NCBI RefSeq assembly: GCF_000319305.2
Contig: NZ_AMWJ02000002.1
Coordinates: 372,001-436,000 of the forward strand
From: Pseudomonas bharatica CSV86
GTDB taxonomy: Bacteria > Pseudomonadota > Gammaproteobacteria > Pseudomonadales > Pseudomonadaceae
Direction: 5' to 3'
DNA length: 64,000 nucleotides
Program-made: the position numbers and the translations under genes
Shown: one piece after another, positions 31,627 through 39,711 of the stretch
Layout: each line of letters begins with the position of its first letter
Numbering within the stretch: position 1 is the first letter of the stretch
Notes under the pieces: model-generated
What the model was told of the DNA's origin: nothing
Database searches by the model: none
What the model saw: only the letters and a program-made list of their open reading frames with translations

Positions 31627-33660
31627 TTATTCGCCTTGGGTCACCACGGCGTCGACAGGTTCAATAGTATCGTGGCGCACGCTGGCACCGAACTTCTGGA
31701 TCATTTGCTGGATGAACGGGTCGTTCTCGATCGACTGCTCGGCCTCGCGCTGGCGGTTGGCGCGCTTGCGTGCCGCGGCCTGGGCCGGGGTTTCCTGCTC
31801 GGGGCGGATCAGCTCGATGCTCAGGTTCAGGGTGCGGCCCAGGTGCTGGTTCAGCGCCTCGTTCAGGCGGCGCTGCTGGGTGGCGTTGAACAGGGCACTG
31901 TGGTTCGGGTCCAGGTGCAGCAGCCAGTTGTCGCCTTCGGCGCTGACCAGGGTGCAGTTGGCCGCGATGCTCCCGGTCATGCCGGAAATCGGCAGGTGCG
32001 GGAACAGCTCCAGCCATTGCAAGGCCAGGCCCGTGGCCGGTTGCGCAGCGGGCTCGGGTTCCGGCTCCGGGGCCGGCTCGGCGCTGAGTTCGGCGGCGTG
32101 CTCGGTGGCCAGTTCGTCCAGGTAGCTGTAGCCGGCCGGGTCCACTTCGCCCATGTAGTAATCGTCGTCCGGCGGTGGCTCGTCGTCGCGGTCCATGCCG
32201 GCGGGGGCGTAGGCCTGGTCGTCGTGGGGCGGCTCTTCGCGCGGGGCGGCAGGCGGCGCGGCGGCGACAGGGGCCGGGGCTGGCTCGGGTTCAGGTGCAG
32301 CGACAGGCGCAGGAATCGGGTCTTCCCAGGGCAGGTCGGTGACTTCCTCGATTTCCGGCTCGGGCTCGGCTGCGACGACGGGCTCGGCTTCCGGCTCGGG
32401 TTGCGGCGCTGGCTCGGGCTCAGGCTCGGGCACCGCCTCGACGACCGGAGCGGGAGCACTGACAGGCTGCGGGGCGGGTGCGGCGATCGCAACCGGGGCC
32501 ACCGGTGCCGGGGAATCAGTCGTGGCCTGGCTGATCCCCACTGGCTTTAGTGTCGTGCCCGGGGCATCGCCGCTGTCGGCCGGGCGGAACGCCAGCATGC
32601 GCAGCAACACCATCTCGAAGCCGCCACGCGGGTCGGGTGCCAAGGGCAGGTCACGCCGGCCGATCAGGCCCATCTGGTAGTAGAACTGCACATCCTCGGC
32701 CGGCAGGGCCTGGGCCAGCGCCAGTACCTTGTCGCGGTCGCCCTGGCCGTTGTCCACCGCCTCGGGCAGCGCCTGGGCGATGGCCACGCGGTGCAGCACG
32801 TTGAGCATTTCCGACAACACGCCGTTCCAGTCCGGCCCCTGCTCGGCCAGATGGCGCACGGCCTCCAGCAGCGCCCGGGCATCGCCTTCCAGCAAGGCCT
32901 GGAGCACGCCGTAGACCTGGCCATGGTCGAGGGTACCGAGCATCGCCCGCACATCGGCAGCCAGGACCTTGCCCTCGCCAAAGGCGATGGCCTGGTCGGT
33001 CAGGCTCATGGCGTCGCGCATCGACCCGTCGGCAGCGCGGCCGAGCAACCACAGGGCATCGTCCTCGAAGGGCACGTTCTCCACACCGAGCACATGGCTC
33101 AGGTGCTCGACCACCCGTTCGGGGGTCATGTTCTTCAGGGAGAACTGCAGGCAGCGGGACAGGATGGTCGCCGGCAGTTTCTGCGGGTCGGTGGTGGCCA
33201 GGATGAACTTGACGTAGGGCGGCGGCTCTTCCAGGGTCTTCAGCAGGGCGTTGAAGGAATGGCTGGAAAGCATGTGCACTTCGTCGATCAGGTAGACCTT
33301 GAAGCGCCCGCGGCTCGGCGCGTACTGCACGTTATCCAGCAGTTCGCGGGTGTCCTCGACCTTGGTCCGGCTCGCGGCGTCGATCTCGATCAGATCGACG
33401 AAGCGGCCCTCGTCGATCTCCCGGCACACCGAGCAGGTGCCGCAGGGGGTCGAGGTGATGCCGGTTTCGCAGTTCACGCACTTGGCGATGATCCGCGCGA
33501 TGGTAGTCTTGCCGACCCCGCGGGTGCCGGTGAACAGATAGGCATGGTGCAGTCGCTGGTTATCGAGTGCGTTGATCAAGGCCTTGAGCACGTGGGTCTG
33601 GCCGACCATTTCGCGGAACGAGCGCGGACGCCATTTACGTGCAAGGACCTGATAACTCAT
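31627..33660 (-). CDS. dnaX: DNA polymerase III subunits tau/gamma DnaX
   Basis: A 677-residue clamp-loader ATPase. Walker A is GTRGVGKTT, followed by a zinc module of four cysteines (CVNCETGITSTPCGTCSVC), Walker B LIDEVHML and sensor segments. A Pro/Glu/Ala-rich linker spans about residues 390-500. The C-terminal tau region binds the replicase alpha subunit and DnaB. The start is at 33660 (MSYQVLARKWRP); the open frame reaches further upstream through REP sequence. Confidence 0.95.
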   Translation of the reverse strand: MSYQVLARKWRPRSFREMVGQTHVLKALINALDNQRLHHAYLFTGTRGVGKTTIARIIAKCVNCETGITSTPCGTCSVCREIDEGRFVDLIEIDAASRTKVEDTRELLDNVQYAPSRGRFKVYLIDEVHMLSSHSFNALLKTLEEPPPYVKFILATTDPQKLPATILSRCLQFSLKNMTPERVVEHLSHVLGVENVPFEDDALWLLGRAADGSMRDAMSLTDQAIAFGEGKVLAADVRAMLGTLDHGQVYGVLQALLEGDARALLEAVRHLAEQGPDWNGVLSEMLNVLHRVAIAQALPEAVDNGQGDRDKVLALAQALPAEDVQFYYQMGLIGRRDLPLAPDPRGGFEMVLLRMLAFRPADSGDAPGTTLKPVGISQATTDSPAPVAPVAIAAPAPQPVSAPAPVVEAVPEPEPEPAPQPEPEAEPVVAAEPEPEIEEVTDLPWEDPIPAPVAAPEPEPAPAPVAAAPPAAPREEPPHDDQAYAPAGMDRDDEPPPDDDYYMGEVDPAGYSYLDELATEHAAELSAEPAPEPEPEPAAQPATGLALQWLELFPHLPISGMTGSIAANCTLVSAEGDNWLLHLDPNHSALFNATQQRRLNEALNQHLGRTLNLSIELIRPEQETPAQAAARKRANRQREAEQSIENDPFIQQMIQKFGASVRHDTIEPVDAVVTQGE

Positions 33661-33754
33661 GAAAAACGTCGCAACCTGAACGAGCGGGGAGAGACCGCTA
33701 ATGCTAGCGGAGCGGGGGCAAAATTGCATCCTGCCATTCATTAGCGCCACGAAC

Positions 33755-33832
33755 CCTGTGGGAGCTGGCTTGCCAGCGATTGCGATGGTGAATTCACTAC
33801 TGCAATCGCTGGCAAGCCAGCTCCCACAGGGT
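33755..33832. repeat. REP pair, GTGAATTCAC-spacer form
   Basis: Two inverted REP cores with outer CCCTGTGGGAG ends enclose a short spacer GATGGTGAATTCACTACTGC. The core orientation is the reverse of the GGCCTCATC form. Related copies lie at 46960-47037 and 58904-58982, and half of one at 44488-44517. Confidence 0.9.
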
Positions 33833-33844
33833 TCGCGGTGTGCT

Positions 33845-34306
33845 TCAGAGAAGGCATGCTGCCAGGAACAGCCCGCAGCCGAACACCACATGCGTCATCA
33901 AACTCCGCCCCCGGTTCCGCCACGGCGTCGGCGTTCTGCTGGCAAAGAACCCCGCCCCCATCGCCGGCTGCATCACGCACCACGGCGCCAGCACCGTCGC
34001 AATCCCGAAGAGCAAGGCCGGAGCCAGTGTCGGCTGGCGCAACCAGCCTTCTCCCACCAGCCCCACCAACCCGGCCGCGAACAGCAACCCTATCGCATAA
34101 TGCAGCACCCAGCCCCAGGCCAGCTCGTGGGCCACAGGTTCACTCCTGGCAATCCCCTGATGATGCACGCGCCCCTTCAACAAATGCCCGGCCCAGCGCC
34201 CGAGCATGGCGTAATTCAGGGTGGCGACCCCAAGCCGCTTGAGCAACAGCGTCCACAGGTCCATGACCAGCGTGGCACCCACCCCGATCAACACAATGGA
34301 AAACAT
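33845..34306 (-). CDS. DUF2938 family membrane protein
   Basis: A 153-residue polytopic membrane protein of the DUF2938 type, with about four hydrophobic segments and conserved motifs GVGATLVMDLW, LNYAMLGRWAGH and FFASRTPTPWRNR. Function unknown. It is divergent from a MerR-family regulator gene with a perfect dyad in the gap, so it is probably that regulator's target. The start MFSIVLIGVG is preferred over a frame starting six codons earlier. Confidence 0.78.
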   Translation of the reverse strand: MFSIVLIGVGATLVMDLWTLLLKRLGVATLNYAMLGRWAGHLLKGRVHHQGIARSEPVAHELAWGWVLHYAIGLLFAAGLVGLVGEGWLRQPTLAPALLFGIATVLAPWCVMQPAMGAGFFASRTPTPWRNRGRSLMTHVVFGCGLFLAACLL

Positions 34307-34360
34307 GGCAAATCCCCTCGGCACGTTGACGAAATCGAAACATGCCGCGCAGGATAGAAG

Positions 34361-34376
34361 TTGAAGTCAACTTCAA
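34361..34376. promoter_or_regulatory. MerR-family operator between DUF2938 gene and merR
   Basis: TTGAAGT-CA-ACTTCAA is a perfect dyad, of the SoxR/MerR operator type that normally lies between -35 and -10 elements. It is 15 bases before the MerR start codon. Confidence 0.7.
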
Positions 34377-34391
34377 GTCAAGGGTTCGCCA

Positions 34392-34769
34392 ATGGACATT
34401 GCCGACGTCGCCAAACGCACCGGAGTACCAGCCTCGACGCTGCGCTACTACCAGAAGATCGGCCTGCTCCAGTCCCTCGCCGGCCACGGCCAGCGGCGCC
34501 AGTTCGCGGCGGACGTGGAAGACCGCCTGGCCCTGATCGCCCTGGGCCAGGCGGCGGGTTTTTCCCTGGATGAGGTGGGCGCGATGCTGGTGGACCTGCA
34601 GGTGGACCGGCACATGCTGGTGGCCAGGGCCGACGAGATCGATGCGCAGGTCAAGCGCTTGCAGGCGATGAGCAAGGGGCTGCGGCATGCGGCGCAGTGT
34701 CCGGAGAAGGATCACCTGGCGTGTCCGACGTTTCGGCGGTTGATGAAGGTGTCGTTGCTCAGGCGCTGA
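34392..34769 (+). CDS. MerR-family transcriptional regulator
   Basis: A 125-residue regulator with an N-terminal winged helix (IADVAKRTGVPASTLRYYQK) and a coiled dimerisation helix (about residues 75-100). A C-terminal CPEKDHLAC holds two cysteines that could bind a metal or sense redox. It sits divergent from the DUF2938 gene and probably controls it and itself. The effector is unknown. Confidence 0.83.
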   Translation: MDIADVAKRTGVPASTLRYYQKIGLLQSLAGHGQRRQFAADVEDRLALIALGQAAGFSLDEVGAMLVDLQVDRHMLVARADEIDAQVKRLQAMSKGLRHAAQCPEKDHLACPTFRRLMKVSLLRR

Positions 34770-34873
34770 GCGAAGCTTCGCCGCCGGCAGCCGGTTGCAC
34801 CTGGTGCAAAGGCTAAATACGCTTCGTCAGCCATTGAACACCATCCACCGAAGACGCTTGAAAGGGACCCCGC

Positions 34874-35239
34874 ATGATCTTCAAATCCGATGACGAAGCC
34901 ATCGCCGAACGCTATTTCCGCTCTTCCCAGGACATCGGCTCGCTGTTCGCGATCAGTGCCGGCCTGACCTGCCTGCAATTCCAGGATCCACGACCTTTCG
35001 CCATGATCGTCACCGCCTTGTTCTTCCTTTGGGCGTTTCTCTCGGGAGGCGCTTATCGTCGAATCGCCAAGGCGTACCTGAAGCAGTATCCCGGTGTTCT
35101 CGGTGGGATTCGGTTTGCTGTCACCAAGTTGCCACTGGTGCTGTGCAGCCTGACGTTTCTCGCCCTGATCATGATGGGCGTGCTGACTGCGGAGCGAATT
35201 CTGCAATTTGGCAAGCTTCTACCCGTCTCTCCGTTCTGA
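34874..35239 (+). CDS. Hypothetical membrane protein
   Basis: A 121-residue protein I do not recognise. Three hydrophobic stretches are visible (about residues 20-50 as two short segments, and 85-108, LPLVLCSLTFLALIMMGVL). The N-terminus is charged and acidic. It has its own ribosome site (AAAGGGA) and lies alone between the MerR and LysR genes. Confidence 0.65.
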   Translation: MIFKSDDEAIAERYFRSSQDIGSLFAISAGLTCLQFQDPRPFAMIVTALFFLWAFLSGGAYRRIAKAYLKQYPGVLGGIRFAVTKLPLVLCSLTFLALIMMGVLTAERILQFGKLLPVSPF

Positions 35240-35294
35240 AAAGGGAAACGGTCCGGCTTGCCGTGCTGCTCAACTGAAAACCGGCCCCCTCGTT

Positions 35295-36212
35295 TTACTT
35301 CGCGCAACGCCAGGCAGGCGCGGAGAGATGCTCATGGAAAAAGTCGGACAGCGCCCTGATCTTCGCTGGCCGCGTCCGTGCAGACGGCGTGACGAAGTAC
35401 AACCCTCCCCGCGTCATGCTCCACTGCGGAAGGATTCGCTCCAGACGCCCATCGGCCAGGTACTCGCTGGCTATGAACTCGGGCAGTTCCGCAATGGCGA
35501 GCCCTTCGAGCAAGACCGGCAACAGCGCATCGGAGTTGGTGACCCGCAGCGGCCCTGTGGGCAACACGTCTTCTTCCGTCCCCGACGCGTCAGTAAAGCG
35601 CCACACCTGGCTCCGGGCACGGTAGGCATAGCTGAGACAGGGGGCATCAGCCAGATCCCTTGGATGTTGCGGACGACCGTGCCGCTGCAGATAGGCCGGC
35701 GCCGCCACCAGCACCTGCGTGACGGCGCAGAGGCGCCTGGCTACCAGGGAGGAATCGGGCAACGCGGCAATCCGCAGTGCCGCGTCGAAACCTTCTGCAA
35801 CCAGGTCCACCGAGGCATCGGAGAGATGCAGGTCGATGGACAGCCCGGGGTACTGGCGAATCAATTTCGGCAGCAATGGCGCCACCCAACGCAACCCGAA
35901 CGACATCGGCACCGCCAGCCGCACCTGCCCACGGGGTTGCACCGACAGCTCCATGGCCTGCCCTTCGACCTCCTCGGCCTGTCGATAGATCTCGCTCGCC
36001 TTGCCGACCATGCCATGCCCGAACTCGGTCAACGACAGTTGTCGTGACGTGCGGTTGAACAGCCGTCCGCCCAAGCGCTCTTCGAGGCGGGCAACCGCAC
36101 GTGACACTGTCGGCACCGAGACGCCCATGACCCGCGCCGCCGCCGCGAACGACCCTTCTTCAGCCACCTTGGCGAACATGGCCAGGCCTTCAAAATCCGG
36201 AAGTTTGCTCAT
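35295..36212 (-). CDS. LysR-family transcriptional regulator
   Basis: A 305-residue LTTR. The N-terminal helix-turn-helix reads [25 protein letters not shown], and a substrate-binding domain occupies residues 90-300 ([17 protein letters not shown]). It belongs to the CrgA/AaeR-like branch. The start at 36212 is chosen because it gives the usual [16 protein letters not shown]. It is divergent from an SDR gene, which is the likely target. Confidence 0.86.
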   Translation of the reverse strand: MSKLPDFEGLAMFAKVAEEGSFAAAARVMGVSVPTVSRAVARLEERLGGRLFNRTSRQLSLTEFGHGMVGKASEIYRQAEEVEGQAMELSVQPRGQVRLAVPMSFGLRWVAPLLPKLIRQYPGLSIDLHLSDASVDLVAEGFDAALRIAALPDSSLVARRLCAVTQVLVAAPAYLQRHGRPQHPRDLADAPCLSYAYRARSQVWRFTDASGTEEDVLPTGPLRVTNSDALLPVLLEGLAIAELPEFIASEYLADGRLERILPQWSMTRGGLYFVTPSARTRPAKIRALSDFFHEHLSAPAWRCAK

Positions 36213-36313
36213 TTCATTTCTGCAACGATGAGTTTCAAACGATTCTATTTTGGTTTTATCTGATCGTCGATACGCTTCTCCCACCGAAACAAACACCCTC
36301 TTGGAGAAGCATC

Positions 36314-37066
36314 ATGAACGGTAAGCTTGAAGGCAAAATCGCAATCGTCACCGGTGGCACCAGCGGCATCGGCCTGGCCACTGCAAAGCTCTTCGCCAGC
36401 GAAGGCGCAACCGTCTACATCACGGGCCGTCGCCAGGCGGAACTGGACGCCGCCGTGGCGCTGATCGGCAACGCGACCGGCGTGCAGGTCGACTCCTCGA
36501 AGGTGGAGCAACTGGACGCGTTCTACCAGCAGGTAAAAGCGCAACACGGTCGCATCGACGTGCTGTTCGCCAATGCCGGTGGCGGCTCGATGCTGCCGCT
36601 GGGCGAAATCACCGAGGCGCACTACCACGACACCTTCGACCGCAACGTCAAGGGCACGCTGTTCACCGTGCAGCAGGCGCTGCCGCTGTTGGCACAAAAT
36701 GCCTCGGTGATTCTCACCGGCTCCACCGCAGGCAGTTCCGGCACCCCGGCGTTCAGCGTGTACGCGGCGTCCAAGGCCGCCGTACGAGCCTTTGCCCGCA
36801 ACTGGATTCTTGATCTGAAAGACCGGAATGTTCGGGTCAACACCATCAGCCCGGGTGCCACCCGTACCCCGGGCCTGGTGGAACTCGCCGGCCCCGACGC
36901 TGCGCAACAGCAAGGCCTGCTGGACTACCTGGCTTCGCAGATCCCGCTGGGTCGCGTCGGCGAACCGGAAGAAATCGCCAAGGCCGCATTGTTCCTGGCG
37001 TCCAGCGATGCCAGCTTTGTGAATGGGGCAGAATTGTTCGTTGATGGTGGCCAGGCGCAAATCTGA
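36314..37066 (+). CDS. SDR-family NAD(P)-dependent oxidoreductase
   Basis: A 250-residue classical short-chain dehydrogenase. The coenzyme motif is TGGTSGIG, followed by NAGG, catalytic Ser ([10 protein letters not shown]) and YAASK. A basic pair after beta-2 (TGRRQ) suggests NADP preference. GAGAAG precedes the ATG. The substrate cannot be deduced. It is divergent from the LysR gene. Confidence 0.87.
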   Translation: MNGKLEGKIAIVTGGTSGIGLATAKLFASEGATVYITGRRQAELDAAVALIGNATGVQVDSSKVEQLDAFYQQVKAQHGRIDVLFANAGGGSMLPLGEITEAHYHDTFDRNVKGTLFTVQQALPLLAQNASVILTGSTAGSSGTPAFSVYAASKAAVRAFARNWILDLKDRNVRVNTISPGATRTPGLVELAGPDAAQQQGLLDYLASQIPLGRVGEPEEIAKAALFLASSDASFVNGAELFVDGGQAQI

Positions 37067-37095
37067 TCTTGAGGGCGCTTCATCTTTACAAGCAC

Positions 37096-37157
37096 GAAAA
37101 GGGGCAGATCCATTGCCGCTGCGCAGTCCCGCCGGCAAATGGATCGACCCCTTTGTT
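37096..37157. repeat. Long imperfect inverted repeat (second REP family)
   Basis: AAAAGGGGCAGATCCATTGC is answered by a near-complementary arm ending GGATCGACCCCTTTG, giving arms of about 22-25 bases around an 11-base loop. The GGGGCAGATC core resembles GGGGACAGATC at 42869. It lies between the SDR and DapF-like genes and may also terminate transcription. Confidence 0.7.
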
Positions 37158-37274
37158 ATTTCAAGCGAGGACGGCAGCGGTACGCTGCCCGCCAAGCAAA
37201 GCGACTTGCACCGACTCACTGACATCAACGATGCTTTTCCGAGTTTCCCCCTCCTCTTGATGCAGGTTCAGCGA

Positions 37275-38090
37275 ATGCCCCTGAGTTTTTACAAGATGCA
37301 CGCCAACGGCGATGACTTTGTAATCGTCGACGCCAGAACCGCCCAAGTCCCGATCACCGAACACCTCGCCCGCAAAATGGGTGACCGCAACCGGGGTGTC
37401 GGCTTCAATCAACTGGCGCTACTGCGTGCCTGTGATGACGCCGATGCGCAGGTGCTGTTCTGGAATGCCGACGGCTCCCCCCTGGACACCTGCGGAAGCG
37501 CAACCCGCGGTGCCGCCGATATCCTCATGCGCGAAAGCGACACCTCGTCCGTAGTCTTGCGAACCAACCGTGGCCGCCTCACCTGCACACGAACCGCCAC
37601 CGACGAGATCTCGGTCAGCATGGGGCAACCGATGCTCGACTGGGCCGAAATCCCTTTGGCGCGAGAACTGGACACCGCCTCTCTGCCCATTGCCGGCAAT
37701 CCCGCCGCCGTGAGCATGGGCAACCCGCACTGCACCTATTTCGTGGATGACCTGACGGCGGTGGACGTTGCCGCCGTTGGGCCTGCGCTGGAAAAGAACC
37801 TGCTGTTTCCCGCCAGGACAAATGTGCACTTCGTCCAGGTCATCAACCGACAGCACATTCGTCTGCGTATCTGGGAGCGAGGCGGAGGCGTGCCCCAGGG
37901 TTCAGGCTCCTGCTCATGTGGCGCTGCGGTGAATGGCATTCGCCGTGGGTTGCTGGATGACGTGGTCCGGGTCGAATGTGATGGCGGGAGTGTCACGGTT
38001 CAGTGGGATGGGGTTGGCGCCGTGATGCTGACCGGCCCGGTGGAAATGTTGTTCTCCGGGAAACTGGCGGAGGGCTTTTTGAACCGCTGA
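37275..38090 (+). CDS. DapF-like PLP-independent epimerase, divergent
   Basis: A 271-residue member of the diaminopimelate epimerase fold. The N-terminal FYKMHANGDDFVIVD matches DapF (KMHGLGNDF-like). Both catalytic cysteines appear retained: Cys73 in NADGSPLDTCGSATRGA, and Cys215 in GSGSCSCGAAVNG. The canonical CGNGARC is altered to CGSATRG, so substrate use may differ from DapF. It is not next to lysine-pathway genes; pseudomonads carry the true dapF elsewhere. The start is uncertain between 37260 and 37275; 37275 has AGG upstream. Confidence 0.75.
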   Translation: MPLSFYKMHANGDDFVIVDARTAQVPITEHLARKMGDRNRGVGFNQLALLRACDDADAQVLFWNADGSPLDTCGSATRGAADILMRESDTSSVVLRTNRGRLTCTRTATDEISVSMGQPMLDWAEIPLARELDTASLPIAGNPAAVSMGNPHCTYFVDDLTAVDVAAVGPALEKNLLFPARTNVHFVQVINRQHIRLRIWERGGGVPQGSGSCSCGAAVNGIRRGLLDDVVRVECDGGSVTVQWDGVGAVMLTGPVEMLFSGKLAEGFLNR

Positions 38091-38252
38091 CATCCCAGCT
38101 GATTCACCTAGCTAAAAATGTCGCATTTAGCGGCAAAACTTCCTCGATTTCCGACTTTCTTGTAGGCAATTTCCCAAGCATACTCCCCGACCCCGCCTGG
38201 TGGTTGCGTCCCGTGGAAACGGTGCCTAGTCTGCGTCGGTCGTCGCAAATTC

Positions 38253-38377
38253 GGCGACCGGATTAGCAGTCCGACATTGGTAACCACCAGCAACCAGTTA
38301 TGGCGGCTGTGCGTGTGGGCACCTTCGGGTGCGCCGGGTTCCCAATGTCCTGGTCTGCTAACTCACGTACGGTCGCC
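38253..38377 (+). ncRNA. Structured leader upstream of a small conserved protein
   Basis: Several arms pair in nested order: GGCGACCG with CGGTCGCC, TTAGCAG with CTGCTAA, and ACATTGG with CCAATGT. An inner GCACC-TTCG-GGTGC tetraloop hairpin sits inside. The structure spans 125 bases and ends 56 bases before the ATG of the 80-residue ORF. It looks like a cis-regulatory RNA or large cruciform. The family and ligand, if any, are unknown to me. Confidence 0.6.
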
Positions 38378-38433
38378 ACCCTTCGTCTAGCAGCGCCGCG
38401 TGGCGACTCCGATCCCTACATTGGAGTTTCACC

Positions 38434-38676
38434 ATGAAAAAGCTGGTACCTGATCCACCGCCCGCCCTTTGCGTAGGGCCTGGCCTTTCACATGAAGAAG
38501 CCATCAAGCGCGCGGCGGAGCATCTCAATAGAGCGATACTCAGGGCTGCCTACTTGCCCGATCCGCCTGATGCGAGGCATAGGGAAATGCTCAGTGATGC
38601 GGTGCTGAACATGAGGATTTCCAAGGCGCTGTTGGCGCTTGCGGTAGCGGAGTCGCCGTTGACGGTAGCGGTATGA
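38434..38676 (+). CDS. Small conserved Pseudomonas protein (DUF6124/DUF3077-like)
   Basis: An 80-residue protein beginning MKKLVPDPPPALCVGPGLS, the hallmark of a family of small pseudomonad proteins of unknown function. It appears all-helical, with no signal or membrane segment. A GGAG ribosome site lies nine bases before the ATG, and a terminator lies right after the stop, so it is a single-gene unit behind a long structured leader. DUF name is from memory. Confidence 0.75.
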   Translation: MKKLVPDPPPALCVGPGLSHEEAIKRAAEHLNRAILRAAYLPDPPDARHREMLSDAVLNMRISKALLALAVAESPLTVAV

Positions 38677-38678
38677 AC

Positions 38679-38710
38679 AAAGGCCGTAGAGTTTGTCTCT
38701 GCGGCCTTTT
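38679..38710 (+). terminator. Terminator after the small conserved gene
   Basis: An AAAGGCCG-T-AGAG / CTCT-G-CGGCCTTT stem with a five-base loop ends in TTTT. Confidence 0.85.
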
Positions 38711-38725
38711 AGTTTCGCAACCTAG

Positions 38726-39670
38726 GCTCTGTAGGAAATCCCAAGAAACCCAATCGGCGCCCTTCGGAAGCTGAAATTCTGTAGGGTTTCCGGCCATCTA
38801 CGGGAAGGAATTCTGTGATGGCAAAGCGTTACGAACTCTCGGATGAGGCCCGGGGTGTGGTCGCCGATCTCTTCATTGAAACTCATGGTCGAGGGCAACC
38901 GCGCCTGAGCGATCGCCTGACGCTCGATGGCGTGCTTTGGGTGCTCTGCTCGGGTGCTGCATGGCGAGATATGCCGGAGCGCTTCGGCCCATGGTCAACG
39001 GTGTATCAACGGTTTCGCGGCTGGCGAAAATCAGGGGACAGTCGAACAGATGCTCAAACGCTTGCACCTGAGATTGAATGAGCAAGGCTTGATCGATCTG
39101 CAAACCTGGATGATCGACTCAACCGCCGTAAGCGCAACCCGAGCCCCATCTTGCGCTCGGAAAAAAGGGGGCCTGCCGAGCCTGCCGATCACACTCTAGG
39201 CCGCAGTCGCGGTGGCCTGACAACCAAAATCCATATGCTCTGCGCTGCCAACGGGACACCGTTGCGCTTCCTCCTTTCTGGCGGTCAAGCCAGTGACATC
39301 AGCTATGCCCAGCCATTGCTCGACGACGTCAGCATTCCATCAAACCAACCTGGCCGCCCGCATAAACGCTGCAAATGGTTGCTTGCTGACAAGGGTTACG
39401 ACGCCGAAGCACTACGCCGCTACTGCGACCAATATCGAATGCAGCCCGTCATCCCGATGCGCTCGATGAAGCGCAAGCCCAAGCTTGGTTTACCCAGACT
39501 GTTTGATCGGACTAAGTACCGACAGCGCAACATCCTCGAGCGCATGCTTGGCTGGCTGAAGAGAACCGCCGCATCGTGACACGCTTCGACAAGCTCTCGA
39601 AAAGCTATGCCGCCATGGTCTCACTAGCTTGTTCCATGCGGTGTTTGCGACATCTCTTTTCGTACAGCGC
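38726..39670 (+). mobile_element. IS5-family (IS427-like) insertion sequence, inactive
   Basis: Imperfect terminal inverted repeats GCTCTGTAGGAAA (left) and, read inward, GCGCTGTACGAAA (right) bound a 945-bp element. CTAG flanks both ends (38722-38725 and 39671-39674) as the probable target duplication. The transposase inside is broken by three indels. It sits next to the Hachiman operon. Confidence 0.82.
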
Positions 39671-39674
39671 CTAG
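38818..39674 (+). pseudogene. IS5-family transposase, three frameshifts
   Basis: The IS427-type transposase is recognisable from MAKRYELSDEARGVVADLF to RHLFSYSA. The reading frame breaks three times: an extra A near 39027-39030, a lost base in AAAAAAGGGGG near 39172-39182, and a lost base near 39558. DDE-domain segments survive in pieces (MIDSTAVSATRA; LADKGYDAEALRRY; the final Glu region RNILERMLGWLK). The final frame's stop TAG lies in the flanking CTAG, usual for this group. Three separate indels favour decay over programmed frameshifting. Confidence 0.8.
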
Positions 39675-39711
39675 GCAAGGCTAAACCAAATAAAGAACAT
39701 GCTATGTTTGC

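Noticed and set aside
31627..33660. Programmed frameshift for a gamma form in dnaX
   Set aside because: I saw no clear A-rich slippery heptamer with a downstream hairpin at the expected place.
39151..39579. Programmed frameshifting in the IS5-family transposase
   Set aside because: One junction (AAAAAAGGGGG) looks slippery, but two further indels at non-slippery places are also needed, so decay is simpler.
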